A DNA stretch of 64,000 nucleotides from Synaphobranchus kaupii (GCA_029718625.1 CM056383.1:68417228-68481227), one strand, 5' to 3'; positions 42,648-54,490 are shown, numbered from the stretch's first letter. Notes: generated by a model from the sequence alone, not told the origin. A program made the numbers and translations.

Positions 42648-43870
42648 AACTACAAAAAGAAAACTACAGCCAAGGCAGAAAGCTAGCTATTGCTGTTGTT
42701 AACTAAAGTGGATCAATGTAAACGTGATTGCTAACCTAGTTATATAAATCTGAGAGACAGCCATAAAAAGCAAACATCTTGCTCCAGACAAGAAGTACAT
42801 GCAGTCAAAGTAAATTTATTCATCAGTGTGAAAAAACTTAACATCCATACCACTGTTACTGTAATAGTAAATTCTGAGTGTTTAAATTCGAAGTTACGCA
42901 GTGTTATATTTTACTAGTGAACGCACTCAAAATAATATATTTTTTTCTAGGTTTAAATAATTGGACAGATAAATAGCAACAAGATACATTTAGATGAAAC
43001 ATGGAGTATGTTACTCTGTAAATGGTAACCATATAAAAATTATTTAATAATTTACGTATATTTATCAACGTGACAAGAAGTCATAAAACATTAGCTAACA
43101 CATGAACGGGGGGTCAAGTTGCATCCCTGCTTAAACGATCTTGCTAACATTGGCTGGCTTGTTCATTCAATGGTGCCTGTCAAGCTAGTGTTATCTACAA
43201 AGCCAGCTAGCTATCGATAGCTAGCTTCATTTATCGATGCAAGTAGTTTCCTGCAAGCTTGGTGAAATATATGGATATAATTAGGTATCACAAGCGAAGC
43301 ATACGAAGTGCTATTTTCAAAAGTTGGAGTTAGCTGGTAGACATTACATAGTCAACTTTGTCTTGCTACAAAATAAGTTATTACCTTTATGTAGCACTGT
43401 ACCGGTAGAAGAATGGCCGTGTTCGGCTAGAGCCGATTTATGTCATATCTGCGTCGGACAGCGTCAGAAACTGTCCGAGATGACAGAAATATCGGTGCTG
43501 CGTGAACTCAGCCGAAAATGACAACAGGAGGTTAAGCTTTAGCAGTAGTGCAGCAGCTCTCGGGCGCCTTCATCAACATCGCCGCGCCTTCAAACAAACC
43601 AACAACAGCATTGGTTAGATAGCGAGGTGTTTCGTCATGACACACGCGGATAATTTCACAATATCGCCACCTATCTCGGCGTATTGATTCTACTCTAAAA
43701 AAAAAAAAGGTCTGAATGCGTTGTGTGGACATTCCCCATGCTACGAACCAACAGCTGCTGTGATGGCTCGCGCTAGATTTCCTCAAAACAACGCACTACT
43801 TCACACCTGTTCCATTAAGCCTCTGAAGAATATGTGCACAATTAGTGTCACCAGTGGCCAATTTTTTTTT
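42648..43870. other. 1.2-kb segment present only in the right arm
   Basis: The left arm passes directly from the equivalent of 42647 to that of 43871 with only about 16 bases between, so this is an insertion here or a deletion there. It ends in a T run (43861-43870). It contains GCTAGCTATCGATAGCTAGC, a 20-base palindrome near 43205, and a CpG-richer part (43390-43780). A 65-codon frame at 43324-43521 has a Cys-X2-Cys pair but no recognised domain. Not identified. Confidence 0.55.
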
Positions 43871-43924
43871 CATGTTTTTGGATGATCAAATCAATATTTA
43901 TTTATATAGCGCATTTCACACTTA

Positions 43925-44420
43925 GATATGATAGCACCATGAGTCACCACAACACAGCCACCTGCAAACATGCCTGAACACTTTCATTCTCAATTCTTCA
44001 TTTTGATTAGAGGACACTGCAAAACTAATACAATTGGGGGGTGGGTGAACATTCAGACAGAAACATTGCATTAGTATGTTGTCATATTCCAGTCCTGTTC
44101 TCCACCCTCATACAGATTACATCCAATGTTCAGTCGATATTCTTTATGTATATAGTTGTGCCACTTTAGTACTGTACATGAGGACTAGAATACTTCTTTT
44201 CTGTTGAAAAATTATGTAGTGCTGTAAAAATATTTAATTATGTCAACAAGCATAACTACACTAATCATTAATACATTTACATTCTCACTCAAAAGAAGAA
44301 TGAGCTCTCAAGTTTTTGATCAAGATTTTATGACAAACCTGCACACCAGTAAATGTAGAGGCTTTGTGGCAAGGCTCCTTCATTACAACATTATTTAAAG
44401 TTGTACATTTGCCATCTTAT
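43925..44420. repeat. Direct repeat E, copy 1 (relative of 46225-46797)
   Basis: From GATAGCACCATGAGTCACCA to CATCTTATGATAAGGATG this matches 46225-46797 in the same orientation, with small deletions. Diverged but unmistakable over about 500 bases. Confidence 0.8.
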
Positions 44421-44434
44421 GATAAGGATGTGTG

Positions 44435-44550
44435 CTGCAGGATGATGTATGCAGGATGTGCGAATGTGCGGAGGATGTATGCAGGATGTGCGGAGGATGT
44501 ATGCAGGATGTGTGGATGTGCAGAGGATGTGTGCAGGATGTGTGGATATC
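44435..44550. repeat. Short tandem repeat GCAGGATGTGYGGAGGATGT
   Basis: About five degenerate copies of a 20-24-base unit. Met/Cys/Gly-rich frames here are repeat translations. Confidence 0.85.
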
Positions 44551-44579
44551 ACATCATGTCACTTTATTCTATATATTAA

Positions 44580-44800
44580 TGCAGGGGTGCCAATAATTGT
44601 GGCACACATGGTTTTGTTAAAAATAATTATTTCTTGATGAGGGATTTTTTTCTCATAATACATTTATTTCAATTAAAGGTTGGATTTTTCTCATTTTTTC
44701 AGTGTGAGATTAAGCTAATTCAAAACGGTGAATTTTCTATAACCCTTTTTACTCATCTATACCAGGGGTGCCAATAATAGTGGAGGGCACTGTATATGTA
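44580..44800. mobile_element. Tc1/mariner-like terminus and related sequence
   Basis: Ends with GGGGTGCCAATAATAGTGGA then GGGCACTGTA, the typical inner-to-outer order of a fish Tc1/mariner terminal repeat. A GGGGTGCCAATAATTGTGGC word occurs 180 bases upstream in the same orientation. No opposite terminus was found, so the element is truncated. Confidence 0.6.
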
Positions 44801-45115
44801 GGTGAGAGGTCCAAAATGAATTATGGCCTGAACGGCCGCTCATATTAAAGGCTAAAAGCATGTGCATTTAATTTTCTGGAAAACTGCACAAATTCCATCA
44901 CGAGGAATGCTAATACATTACTAAAATGCTGTACAGCATTTTCGAGAGATTTGCTCAATTAGTTAGCCTACGTAAATGTCTTTGTTAATTTTTTTTTAAA
45001 AACATAAACATATAGCTGGAATATTAGATTTTTTTGTTTGGGAAAGCTTAAGATGTGAACATTTAAAAATGAGCCCCAGGTAAGAAAAAACTGAGGATTT
45101 ATAAATTACCAGATA

Positions 45116-45287
45116 AGGGTTGCCAGATTTTAGAAAATTTTTCTTTAAAAATTCCCCGAAACGAGGGATTATTGGGAGTTTTTCCCCTCAAATGGGGGAT
45201 TTTTCGATCTGGTGTTCCTGGGTTTTTGTTTCGGGTAGGCCAGGTCTGCCATCCAAAACTACCCAGATTTAAGCATCTGGCAACCCT
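45116..45287. mobile_element. MITE with AGGGTTGCCAGAT ends
   Basis: Left AGGGTTGCCAGATTTTAG and right ATCTGGCAACCCT are inverted copies around about 145 bases. Partial relatives lie at 28153-28235, 33056-33180, 34014-34080 and 36128-36214, so this element is shared by the pieces of the mosaic. Confidence 0.65.
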
Positions 45288-46379
45288 GAAAAGAAATCAC
45301 AGATTCTGACAGAGTATGTATTTTATGGATGTAGCAAGAAGGCCAATCACACTGTGTACCTGGTTGACTCCTTTTTAGGGGACAATGTGTAACCAAAAGT
45401 AGGCATATTTTTGAGGAATTCTTAATTTTATAAATAAGGATATTCCCTACTCTGATTTCCATAAACCAAATGACTTACTCAAGAAAGAGCATCTTTAAAG
45501 GTTGGTTAAAAAGATGCCCATTTTAGAATAAAATAAATAATTTTGTTTAAGTAAATGTGCAAAACTGAATATTTTTTAAATATCTTTAGTTTTTAAAAAT
45601 AAAGAATTCCTCATAAACCTTCCCATCTACTTTTGATTATGCATTTAATGTGTCCCCTAAAAAGGAGCAAACCAGGTGTACAGTGGAATTTGCCTCATTG
45701 CTACATACATACAATACCATACTGTTACATTCATGGTTTGCAATAATACATGAAATGCATTGTGGGTAATCAGAATTAATTAATTGGAACACATACTGTA
45801 CATTTGGTACCCAGAAATAACATAATCCCTGTATTTACTGATTCGTTTGAACTTGTGTATGACTCTTTAGTTACTTAAAATCTGCTTTTAAACAGATATA
45901 CAGTACTTACAGTACAAAGCATTTACATGGCATGTTGATATATTTATATACACAAAACATAGTGTTAGTACATAAAAAGCATTGAGTAAACAGAGTCAAT
46001 CAACATATGTACACATTCACAGATGTGTGATAGTAGATGAAATGCATTATACTCAGTCAATTATTCAGAATTTATATCACGGTTGTAATAGTCAATAAAA
46101 AGATCTTTAAAGACTGCCTTTGAAAGATGTTTACTTCAGAATATTTCATGGAATCCATTGTCTTGTGTGTACACGTCAGTGACGCAGCCCCCACCTGTGC
46201 TCTCTCCCATCGTTCACCTGTCCTTAGATACGACAGCACCATGAGCCACCGCAACACAGCCACCTGCAAATATGCCTGAACACTTTCATTCTCAATTCTT
46301 TATTTTGATACAGTACCAAGACTTCAGGACACTGCAATCTGCTAAAATTGTGGGGGAAAAAACCTCAACCATGTGGAGT
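45193..46379. repeat. Inverted repeat C, right copy
   Basis: Reverse complement of 35027-36217. The outer edge is ACCTCAACCATGTGGAG near 46365-46379. It overlaps direct repeat E copy 2. Confidence 0.85.
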
Positions 46380-46797
46380 ACGGGAACATTCAGACAGAAA
46401 CATTCGAATGTTGTATCAATTAAATTTTTAACCTGCAATAAATGTTGCCATATTGCAGCCCTGTTCTTCACCCTCATACATATTACATCTAATGTTCAGT
46501 TGATATTTTTTATGTATATAGATGTGCCTCTTTAGTACAACTGTACATAAGTACTATAATATTTTATTCTGTTGAAAAATGATGTAGCGCTGTAAACATT
46601 TTAATTATGTCAACAAGCATAACTACACTAATCATTAATACATTTGCATTCTCACTCAAAAGAAGAAAGAGCTCTGAAGTTCTTGATCAAGATTTTATGA
46701 CACGCCTGCACACCAGTAAATGTAGAACTTTCTGGCAAGGCTCCTTCATTACAACATTATATAAAGTTGTACATTTTCCATCTTATAATAAGAAATG
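46225..46797. repeat. Direct repeat E, copy 2
   Basis: Same orientation and order as 43925-44420. Here it retains TTTTGATACAGTACCAAGAC and a longer centre. It marks the right limit of the mosaic. Confidence 0.8.
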
Positions 46798-46964
46798 TCT
46801 CTAGACTGATTGGTATGGAATGCGGGATAAGAGCATAGACCGGAGCCAAAGAGTTCCATTTTCTATGATGTCATAAAACACAAGACAAGAGGGCACTCCC
46901 CCTCCCAGCAAAGTTGACTTCAAATCCCTAAAGGCAAATACACTGGCTTTCCTGGCCAAACAAA

Positions 46965-47110
46965 CACATGTTACATGACAGGCATTTAGCAGACACCCTT
47001 ACACAGCTAGATATTTACTGAAACATTTCAGGTTAAGCACCTTGCTCAAGGGTACAACGGCAGTCTTCTACCTGGGAATCAAACCTGAAATCTTTAGCTT
47101 TGTAATTATT
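46965..47110 (-). mobile_element. tRNA-derived SINE fragment with L2-type tail
   Basis: Minus strand: B-box-like CAGGTTTGATTCCCAGG, CTGCCGTTGTACCCTTGAG, GCAAGGTGCTTAACCTG and a tail GGGTGTCTGCTAAATGCC, the decayed UnaL2-type end. Same family as 27425-27545. Confidence 0.7.
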
Positions 47111-47681
47111 CATTGTGATACGGAAGCAGAGACATGAAAATAATTAAGTTTTGTATTTTTCATTATTTTTTTTAATGTTGATGTTTTTATTTATTTTTAT
47201 TCTTTCCATGCTACAAAATAAAATGTCGGCATCGATGGTAAATTACAAATATGTAGAAAACACAATACACATTATGTTTTTTCCTCTTTTAAAAATACAA
47301 ACATTTTGGCAAACTACTATCCATACCTGAAAAATGCTAATATTAAAATAGATTTCAATAAGAAATGTGTAACATCATAACTATGACATGTGGCAGTAAA
47401 GGGTATTTTCTGCAAAGATCACAGAGACGGGAGACCTCACTGTGGACAAGTCAAAGGTTTGTTCACATCAGTGGCAAACCTTCAGGCTTCAATGCCCTTC
47501 TGTTCAAGGGGATTGGGTAGAAAAGAAAAAATAAATAAGTCTGTTCAGGGATATTCACTACTATTTAATTGGTTTGATAAATATCTATTAAGCTACTTTT
47601 ATATCATTTCTATATTTAATCATGTTTAATGTACATTTAAAAAAACTGTCCGTTATTATGCGAGTTAGAACATATACAAAC
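47111..47681. other. AT-rich intergenic sequence
   Basis: Nothing recognised. Confidence 0.4.
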
Positions 47682-47990
47682 TCCAATTCCAAAACAGTTG
47701 GAACAGTATGTAAAACACACATAAAAGCAGAAGGCAGTCACTTGTAAATAATTTTACATACATTTAATTGAAAACAGTACAATTATATTTAATATTTTAC
47801 CTTATCAACTTTATTGATTTTTGTAAATATACGCCAATTCTGAATTTGATGCCTGCAACACGTTTCAAAAAAGTTGGGACAGGGGCCAAAAAAAAAAAAA
47901 GACTCGTTTGGAATATTCCATAGGTAAACAGGTGATGCTATCATGACTGGGTATTGACATCTTATTTTCAGGTACTCATACAAGCGATAC
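47682..47990. mobile_element. Teleost interspersed repeat with AATTCCAAAACAGTTGG end
   Basis: The words CAATTCCAAAACAGTTGGAA, TTTTTGTAAATATACGCCAA, TGCAACACGTTTCAAAAAAG and TTGGGACAGGGGC, followed by TTCCATAGGTAAACAGGTGA, occur in an order I recognise from a common fish repeat of uncertain class. Non-coding. Confidence 0.55.
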
Positions 47991-48100
47991 CATAACCTCT
48001 CTGCATTTGAATTGGATCTCCATGGGGATATGGGACTAGATTAAGCTGCAAATTACGCAGGAATAGTATGGAACCCATGGTTGGCTAAATGGCTCCAAGT

Positions 48101-48306
48101 CAGGGGTAGGGAACCCTGGTCCTGGAGAGCCACAGGGTCTGCTGGTTTTTGTTTTCTCCTTAAATACAGCAACTAATTAAACCAAAGAAACCAGGTGAGG
48201 TGAGTTAACTGTGTAATCAACTGCTTTAATTGATCATTTAAGTGGGGAGTGACAACTAAAACCAGCAGACCCTGCGGCTCTCTAGGACCAGGGTTCCCTA
48301 CCCCTG
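48101..48306. mobile_element. hAT-like MITE with near-perfect 8-bp target duplication
   Basis: The ends CAGGGGTAGGGAACCCTGGT and GACCAGGGTTCCCTACCCCTG are inverted copies, with pairing continuing inside (AGAGCC.CAGGGTCTGCTGG). Flanks CTCCAAGT (48093-48100) and CTCTAAGT (48307-48314) agree at seven of eight positions. Same size class as the two MITEs near 23.5-24 kb. Confidence 0.85.
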
Positions 48307-49934
48307 CTCTAAGTCAACTTCTCTTTTTCAAAAGTGTACAGATCTTCAAATACCTGTGGGCATGTACTTGCTGCTCCTTGCCAGTGCAATACTTTTCACC
48401 TTCCAGGTATAATATACACTATTCATAAAATTATCTAAGAATTACAGTATTCTGTGACATACATTCTGCAATAAAGGAATTCCTTACTGTCTATATTTCA
48501 AGGAGTGATCTGTTACTTGGTTTGGAAGAAGTGCAGGGAGTGCTTTTGAGCATATAGCCTACAGCCAACATGTCTGTTTTCTGTTACAGGTGACTCATCA
48601 AGGCCTGCCTCTGGGTTTAAAAGGTAGTCCAGAGATACTATCACCTTGGAAAACAAGGAGCACTGTCAAACCAGCAGAATTAATTTTGAGTGCTTCAAAT
48701 TCTGACGGGGCAAATTTTAGCACAGCAAGTCCCAGAGTCTAGACTTGCAGGCTGCACTGTGACACAACTGGCATCGGTCTTAATTTGTAACTTTTTTTTC
48801 GCTCAATATGTTTTCTGAAACATGACAGCCTAACTTGAAAGAGCTATCTATGTGACTCGATCAAAAGGTTACGACTCCATATGGCGTCAAGTCCAGCGTG
48901 AAAAGGGTTATCCAGACACTGCAACCACGTTCCAAAAGTTACTATCAATCCCAATATGCAATGTGCTCCTGCCGTTCTGATCTCCGAGATCAAACTGCCG
49001 AAGACACTGAAGCCATCTGTGCCCCATTAACTCAATATGCAAAGATTATATTGCATGTGAGAGAACTGCTTGCTTCTTTATTCATGGCAGCCTTCTCTGT
49101 GCTCTCTGTGCATGAACACAATTTTTCATCATCATCGCCTGCTAATGTCTATGCATCCCTATTCCCTTCAACTTTTGGTGATCCTTGCAATCAGTTAAAA
49201 CCTGTCAAATAAAAAGGTTTGCCACCAAATCCTGGGCAAGTGGTTCATTCTATCGCTTTCACAACATTTTCAGAATTAGCTTTGTTTATATTGCGGTGTG
49301 CCTAGCTGGCCATAGTCAGCAAAGTGATCGGCTAAAGAGCCTCAAAAGGCCTTATTAAGGCTCAACCTTCATTTGTTTGATGAGGTTAAAGTGTCATGTT
49401 TTCACCCCTTCATTCAAATAGTAATGAAGGTGTAAACATTTACAAGATCCAGCACCATTCCTCAGGAACAACAGTACGGATTGGGGTCATATAGGATCAG
49501 GGCATATGACTACCATCAATGTCCACATTGACCATTGTCATACGTGTAGTTGACGGACGTAAGGCTTCCCCATATAGCATCAACCTTGACCTTAGAGGAA
49601 AGCATTTTGGATCGATCTATGAGGAAGTAAACCTAGAGGAAAGGGATAAGTTATGATGCCAGTGCAGATGTCTAGCAGATAGTCTCATTGCAGATCATCA
49701 GTTCTGGAGATGAACCAGTGTTCTGTTTGCACCAGCTGTCCCAGACCACATCTTTAGGCCAAGACTGATCTGAATAGCCATTAAATGGGATGGATATGGA
49801 CACTGGCATCACATGAGTCCAGATCGAAGCATCCAACACATATATTTTAACCATCTTTCAGGAGCACAGGGACTTATAATATTCAGCACGCACTAAAATA
49901 CAGCAAAATGAAACTGTTGTAATACAATTGCTGT

Positions 49935-49935
<1 letters not shown>
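48307..49935. promoter_or_regulatory. Intergenic sequence with a candidate conserved noncoding element (about 48780-49250)
   Basis: The 48780-49250 part is rich in octamer-like words (AATATGCAATGTG, CAATATGCAAAG, TCTATGCATCC) and TAAT cores, with no repeat similarity. A 104-codon plus-strand frame at 48898-49212 overlaps it, but its composition (Ser, Gln, Leu) and lack of known similarity do not support coding. The rest is featureless. Confidence 0.3.

Positions 49936-49980
<45 letters not shown>
49936..49980. repeat. (GT)n microsatellite
   Basis: About 20 uninterrupted GT units. Confidence 0.95.
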
Positions 49981-49982
<2 letters not shown>

Positions 49983-50224
49983 CGTGTGAATACACGCAAA
50001 ATACGAAATGGCATGCATTATCTTTTCCATGCAAATAGTAACCACCATTAGAATAAACGTGATATATTTTTCCCTCAACTGAGTAATGCAGGCGCTCCCG
50101 TGAGAAGCTCCCTGTGGAAACACGTTATAAGACTGGGTTACCACAGAAAGTGCAATACAAAGCAGTCCCCCCCCTGGGAACGGTGTTACGTGTGCTTTAC
50201 AAGCTGCTATTGACACTTGACTCA

Positions 50225-50800
50225 TGTAAGTTCCACATGCAGGCCTGGAGGTAAGTCCCAATCCATTTTATCACCATGGTGAAGATGTTCTGAGGATCTC
50301 CAGCGTTTAAGAGACGACAGGCCCAGAGAAACTACCGTCGTCGTGACACCTGACAGGGTTTTATCTCTCTCATCTCGGGAGAATGCATCTCGCTGTACAC
50401 CCACCCCCATCATTTTCATTATCACAGGCCTGGAGGGAAGGGAAAAATGTTTAGGGTCACGTACATCTTCATCCTGCCACGTCCACAGAAATCCGAGGAA
50501 ACAAACTGACGCCGTTGCTACGCTTTCATCTTCTTCTCCTTTTTTTCCTTCTCCCTCTTCTTTCGTTCTGGATCCTTTACCCACAAATTCTAATGACACA
50601 TTTTAATCACGTTTTCTCTCTCCCGCAGGTTCCAGCTCACACAATGTAAAAAGCTATTATCAGGTTGTCAGCTCAGGGGAAGACACTTTTAGGAGACGGA
50701 GCAAGCGATGACGCCGGCGCGCAGATACATCAACGCGTAATAGCAGCCACGGCTAAGTGTGTCAGAGGAATAAAAATATTCTTATTGCCATTATCATTAC
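50225..50800. promoter_or_regulatory. Candidate conserved noncoding element
   Basis: High-complexity sequence with few simple repeats, including CCATTTTATCACCATGGTGA and GACACTTTTAGGAGACGGAG, and ending in TTATTGCCATTATCATTACC. A 125-codon minus-strand frame and an 87-codon plus-strand frame overlap in opposite directions without known similarity. A GT repeat follows at 50813-50839. Confidence 0.3.
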
Positions 50801-51059
50801 CGTTGGTAGTCTTGTGTGTGTGTGTGTGTGTGTGTGTGTACCTGTGGCATGCATGCCTTGGGCGATAATGATAAGGATAATGATTTTTTTTTTTAAGGTA
50901 AGGGGTAGGTAATTCATACAATAAATTTTCTGTGGGTATATTCCAGTTATATACAGACCTTAGGTACTGTAACTGGGTCTGTATATAACTGAATTTTAAT
51001 GGAATGCCTCACAGGTAATGAATGAATACGCAATTACAAGGTATTTCGTACAGCCCATA
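50801..51059. other. Short intergenic stretch with (GT)n
   Basis: GT repeat 50813-50839. A small inverted repeat (ATTCCAGTTATATACAGACC against GGGTCTGTATATAACTGAAT) lies around 50941-50997. Confidence 0.5.
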
Positions 51060-51375
51060 ATGACATATGTAAATAAAAATAAAAAAATAAATATGCCAGA
51101 TGTTACGAGGAATGTTCATATGACACTGTCTGTTTACCCGTAATGATTCTTTATGAATAATTATGGGTTTGTTTGTTTACCCATGATGATTAGTGAAGTC
51201 TGTTACAGGCGGTTGCTGTTCCACAGCACATGGCGATGAAGCCATCTCCCGCCGACGAAAGACAAACTGATAATGCACTAATGGGGCCATTGTGTTCTCT
51301 GGAACAATTTGCATGGTGACTGCATAAAACAACAGTATCTGATACATGGGAACAGTAGATAAGGGGGACGGAGGA
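51060..51375. promoter_or_regulatory. Candidate conserved noncoding element with forkhead-like sites
   Basis: TGTTTACCC occurs twice about 40 bases apart (51131 and 51174), a forkhead-type core. Several TAAT/ATTA cores and a GGAACAATTTGCATGGTGAC word follow. No gene or repeat is visible. Confidence 0.35.
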
Positions 51376-53044
51376 ACACCCGTATTAATGTGGAAGGAGG
51401 AAGGAGGAAGGAGAGAGACAGGAAGCACAATGGGGGGGGGGGGGGGGGGGGGCATCTTCTCATAATTTATCCTGAGGAAACGGAGAGGTGACTAACAAAC
51501 GCCACCAGCCACCTCACTATTTCTTTCCTCTTGACTGTTGCTCGTTAATTACGCATCTCCCTGTCACCTGTTCAGTTCCCCCTAGGGCGTGCAATGCTGT
51601 GAAATTAGTCCATGCCATGATGCCATTGGTGAGATCATCAGTGACATCATTGGAAGGACAATTGTGGAGCTCCTCCAAAATAACAAATATCCCTTTATTA
51701 ATATATCACTTTTGTTGTAGAAGATATATCTTCCATGGCTACTATTTGCCATTCTGTAATAATAATGTAACCCACATGTAGGGTAAGTAGACCAACACTA
51801 GGTTCGTACAGAGATTTGATGGGAAGGTAATATATCATGAATGAATAGAGGTCGACACAAAGGGTTAAAGTTAGAAGAATATAATTTAGTCATTAAAACG
51901 TCAGGTGAGACACTTTACATCTATGACACATATCAAATAGTATCCACCTTCAAATGTATCTATGTACGAAGGGTTGATGCATCACCATAGAAAAGAGAAA
52001 ATAAAAGTAGGCCAACTGTAATCTACTGTTGTACAACTCTAATCCTAGTAATAACATAGATACACATCATAGTCCTATTTTCAATACTCAACTCAATATG
52101 ACTGTACAGTACATATATACATGTAAATTAATGGCTATTCACTTAACAAAATGAATGGGAATAATAAAGAATAGACTCCTTTAACTTCCATATAATGATT
52201 GAATTATTCAAAAGGATTCAAATAAAAGAATAAACATATCCATACTTAAATAGTATAGCTACAAACATATATAGACATTTCAAATAACCAGAATCTGTGT
52301 ATTTAAGTGCAGCTAACCTACCAGAGAAAAAAACAGAAAATGCTAAGTAGCTAGCTAATGTAGCAGGTAAACTGGGGAATGCTAATTACCGTTAGCGCCA
52401 CTAGCGTAGCTATTACTTTACAAAACTATGAGCTAGCTATAGCTTTATAATGTATCCAAACAAACCAATAAAAGGCATCGTATACATTGTGTTAACTGTT
52501 GGAATTCATACCCAAACTGTTGTAACTTAAATTACACTTTTCATATTGTTTTTCAGGTAGCTAGTATCATAAATGTAGTTTAGGCGGAGCTAGCAGAACA
52601 AGCTAACGGCTAATCTGAGGGAGATTACATTCTTTAGCTAATATGATGCTCACCAAAACGTTGTTCAATGATAATACACAGGATCCATCCGGAATCCTGT
52701 TACAGAAGATGTTGTTCAGGGGTATTGCCTAATAAAATAGAGTGCTTTCAGTTATTTATATCAACTTTATATTATGTTTTATATCGAATTTGTGGGACAA
52801 TGTTTTACTCACAGACGAACTCTTTGGTTTTCCGTTGCTTTGTGTGAATTGAATGACCGACTCATGTGGCTTGCTCGCGCTACTTGTCAATCATAATAAT
52901 CAGAGGCGGAATTTAAGTTTGGGATTTATAAATATTTATCGGAATCCAGGTTAGGAACCCTTATTTTTTTCACTGGGTTACACCAACATCAGAAAATTAT
53001 TTCTGTGGAAAGTAAAGTGGGGCAAACCTAACCTAACCTAAACT
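51376..53044. other. Intergenic sequence with a G run
   Basis: Run of 21 G at 51432-51452. 51790-52310 is AT-rich. 52340-52640 contains many GCTAGC/TAGCTA words. A TAACC-type mini-repeat lies near 53025. No gene recognised. Confidence 0.4.
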
Positions 53045-53175
53045 TTCGATTGGATTGTGGGAGGAAACCAAAGTACTAGGAGGAAACCCACATAGACAGA
53101 ACATGCAAACTCCACCCAGAAAGGCCTCGACCGGGATTCGAACCTGGGACCTTCTTGCTGTGAGGCGACAGTGCT
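53045..53175 (-). mobile_element. Non-LTR retrotransposon 3' fragment, same family as 7648-7886
   Basis: On the minus strand: TTCGAATCCCGGTCGAGGCC, GGAGTTTGCATGTTCTGTCT, GTGGGTTTCCTCC and TTTGGTTTCCTCCCACAATC. Its end overlaps the start of the 7648 fragment. Confidence 0.7.
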
Positions 53176-53635
53176 AGAATGATTTGTATTCATGAGATCA
53201 CATTACGTCAAAATATCCAACTGGGTTTCTATCTCTTATGGCCCTCCTCCACCCTTATGTTGTGTTCACGCGTGTTTACCTTCACAGGCAAGGCACCGCC
53301 AGGCTGCTGGGTGAGGAGTTGGAAATGGTGGAGCTGGTCTGCTCATCGTGCATAGCAGCCAAACTATAAAAAGACCAGGGCCCTGGGGGGCATTGTTGTG
53401 GATGACACCGGCACATGCTGTCGCGAAACCTGCTCCCTCTGTCATCAGGCAATCACGGGATGGGCCCGGAATCGAGGGGAACAGTCTTTCCCATTCTGGA
53501 ATTTCGGTGGGGAACCAAGGGCACGTCGCCATGTGATGGCGGGGCTGTCTCACACCTGTTCCCGCCGGCTGGCGAACGTAGCCCGTGTCACTGCGATATG
53601 CCAGAGCAACGTGGGTTCAGCTGATGCGTCTGCGT
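53176..53635. other. Intergenic sequence, balanced composition
   Basis: High-complexity sequence. Overlapping frames on both strands (62-95 codons) lack known similarity. A noncoding element is possible but not supported by a clear motif cluster. Confidence 0.3.
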
Positions 53636-54034
53636 GTGAGAGAGAGGGGGAGAGAGAGAGAGAGAGGGAGAGAGAGAGAGAGGGAGAGATAGAGACAGAG
53701 AGAGGGGAAAGGGAGAGGGATAGAGAGAGACAGACAGAGAGAGGAGAAAGCGAGAGAGAGAGACAGAGAGAGGGGAGAGGGAGAAAGAGCGATAGACAGA
53801 CAGACAGAGGAGAGCGAGAGGGGAGAGGGACAGAGAGAGAGAGAGACAGACAGAGAGGAGCGAGAGAGACAGAGAGAGGAGAGAGCGAGAGGGCGAGAGA
53901 GAGAGACAGACAGACAGAGGAGAGAGCGAGAGAGAGACAGAGAGAGGGGAGAGGGAGAAAGAGAGAGAGACAGACAGACAGACAGACACAGAGCAGAGAA
54001 TGAGAGGAGAGAGAGAGAGAGAGAGAGAGAGAAT
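53636..54034. repeat. (GA)n/(GACA)n tract of about 400 bases
   Basis: Purine-rich array of GA repeats with scattered CAGA and GGGA variants, ending in a pure GA run that abuts the LINE at 54035. The Glu/Arg-rich and Ser/Leu-rich frames are repeat translations. Confidence 0.95.
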
Positions 54035-54255
54035 TTGAATTTTAAAACAGCTTTATTGTTACATCACATATTCAAAAGATACTTAAAATTTACTCACAAG
54101 AGCTATAAAAAATTGAGAGGACAGAGAAGGAAAAGAAAAAGAGTGAGACAGACAGAGAGAGAGAGGGAGGAGAAAAAAAAAGAAAGAAAAGAAATTTCAG
54201 TCCCACAACATGTACTTTTTCAAGGAGAAAAACAAAAATTAAAAGCAGTAAGCTA
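54035..54255 (-). mobile_element. Tx1-like LINE 3' UTR
   Basis: On the minus strand, follows the ORF2 stop and ends AACAATAAAGCTG, TTAAAATTCAAATT, then the TC repeat. The ending is similar to the fragment at 10454-10569. A GA-rich patch (54120-54200) lies within it. Confidence 0.65.
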
Positions 54256-54484
54256 CTAAAAATGTATTTCTAAACTCCCCTCCGCATCTACATGACAAAG
54301 GGCCCCGTTAATCCCCCACAAAAGCACAAACTTTGGGAGATCATGGACAAGACCATAGTATGCACATTCAACTCGCAGCCTTGCTGCCACCAGCCCCCTC
54401 AAAATATCACCTGCCTCAACAGACCCCGTGCCTAGCCTCTTATTTTTTCTGCTGAGCCAAGTAGCCATCTTAGCCTGCCCAAAA

Positions 54485-54490
<6 letters not shown>
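54256..54490 (-). pseudogene. Tx1-clade LINE ORF2, C-terminal end only
   Basis: ORF2 of these LINEs encodes endonuclease plus reverse transcriptase. Only the last 76 or so residues remain: IFGQAKMATWLSRKNKRLGT, then EAGDILRGLVAARLRVECAY, then HDLPKFVLLWGINGALCHV and a stop after LEIHF. The frame is open and the stop is at the expected place. The 5' break falls directly at a (GA)n tract (54488-54535), so the copy is 5'-truncated and set within a TC/GA microsatellite. All catalytic domains are missing. The family assignment comes from recalled similarity to fish Tx1-like ORF2 ends. Confidence 0.75.

Noticed and set aside
43324..43521. 65-codon frame with a Cys-X2-Cys pair, possible zinc finger
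   Set aside because: Only one Cys pair and no partner ligands at finger spacing; no other support.
53398..54003. 201-codon Glu/Arg-rich frame
   Set aside because: Translation of the GA tract.
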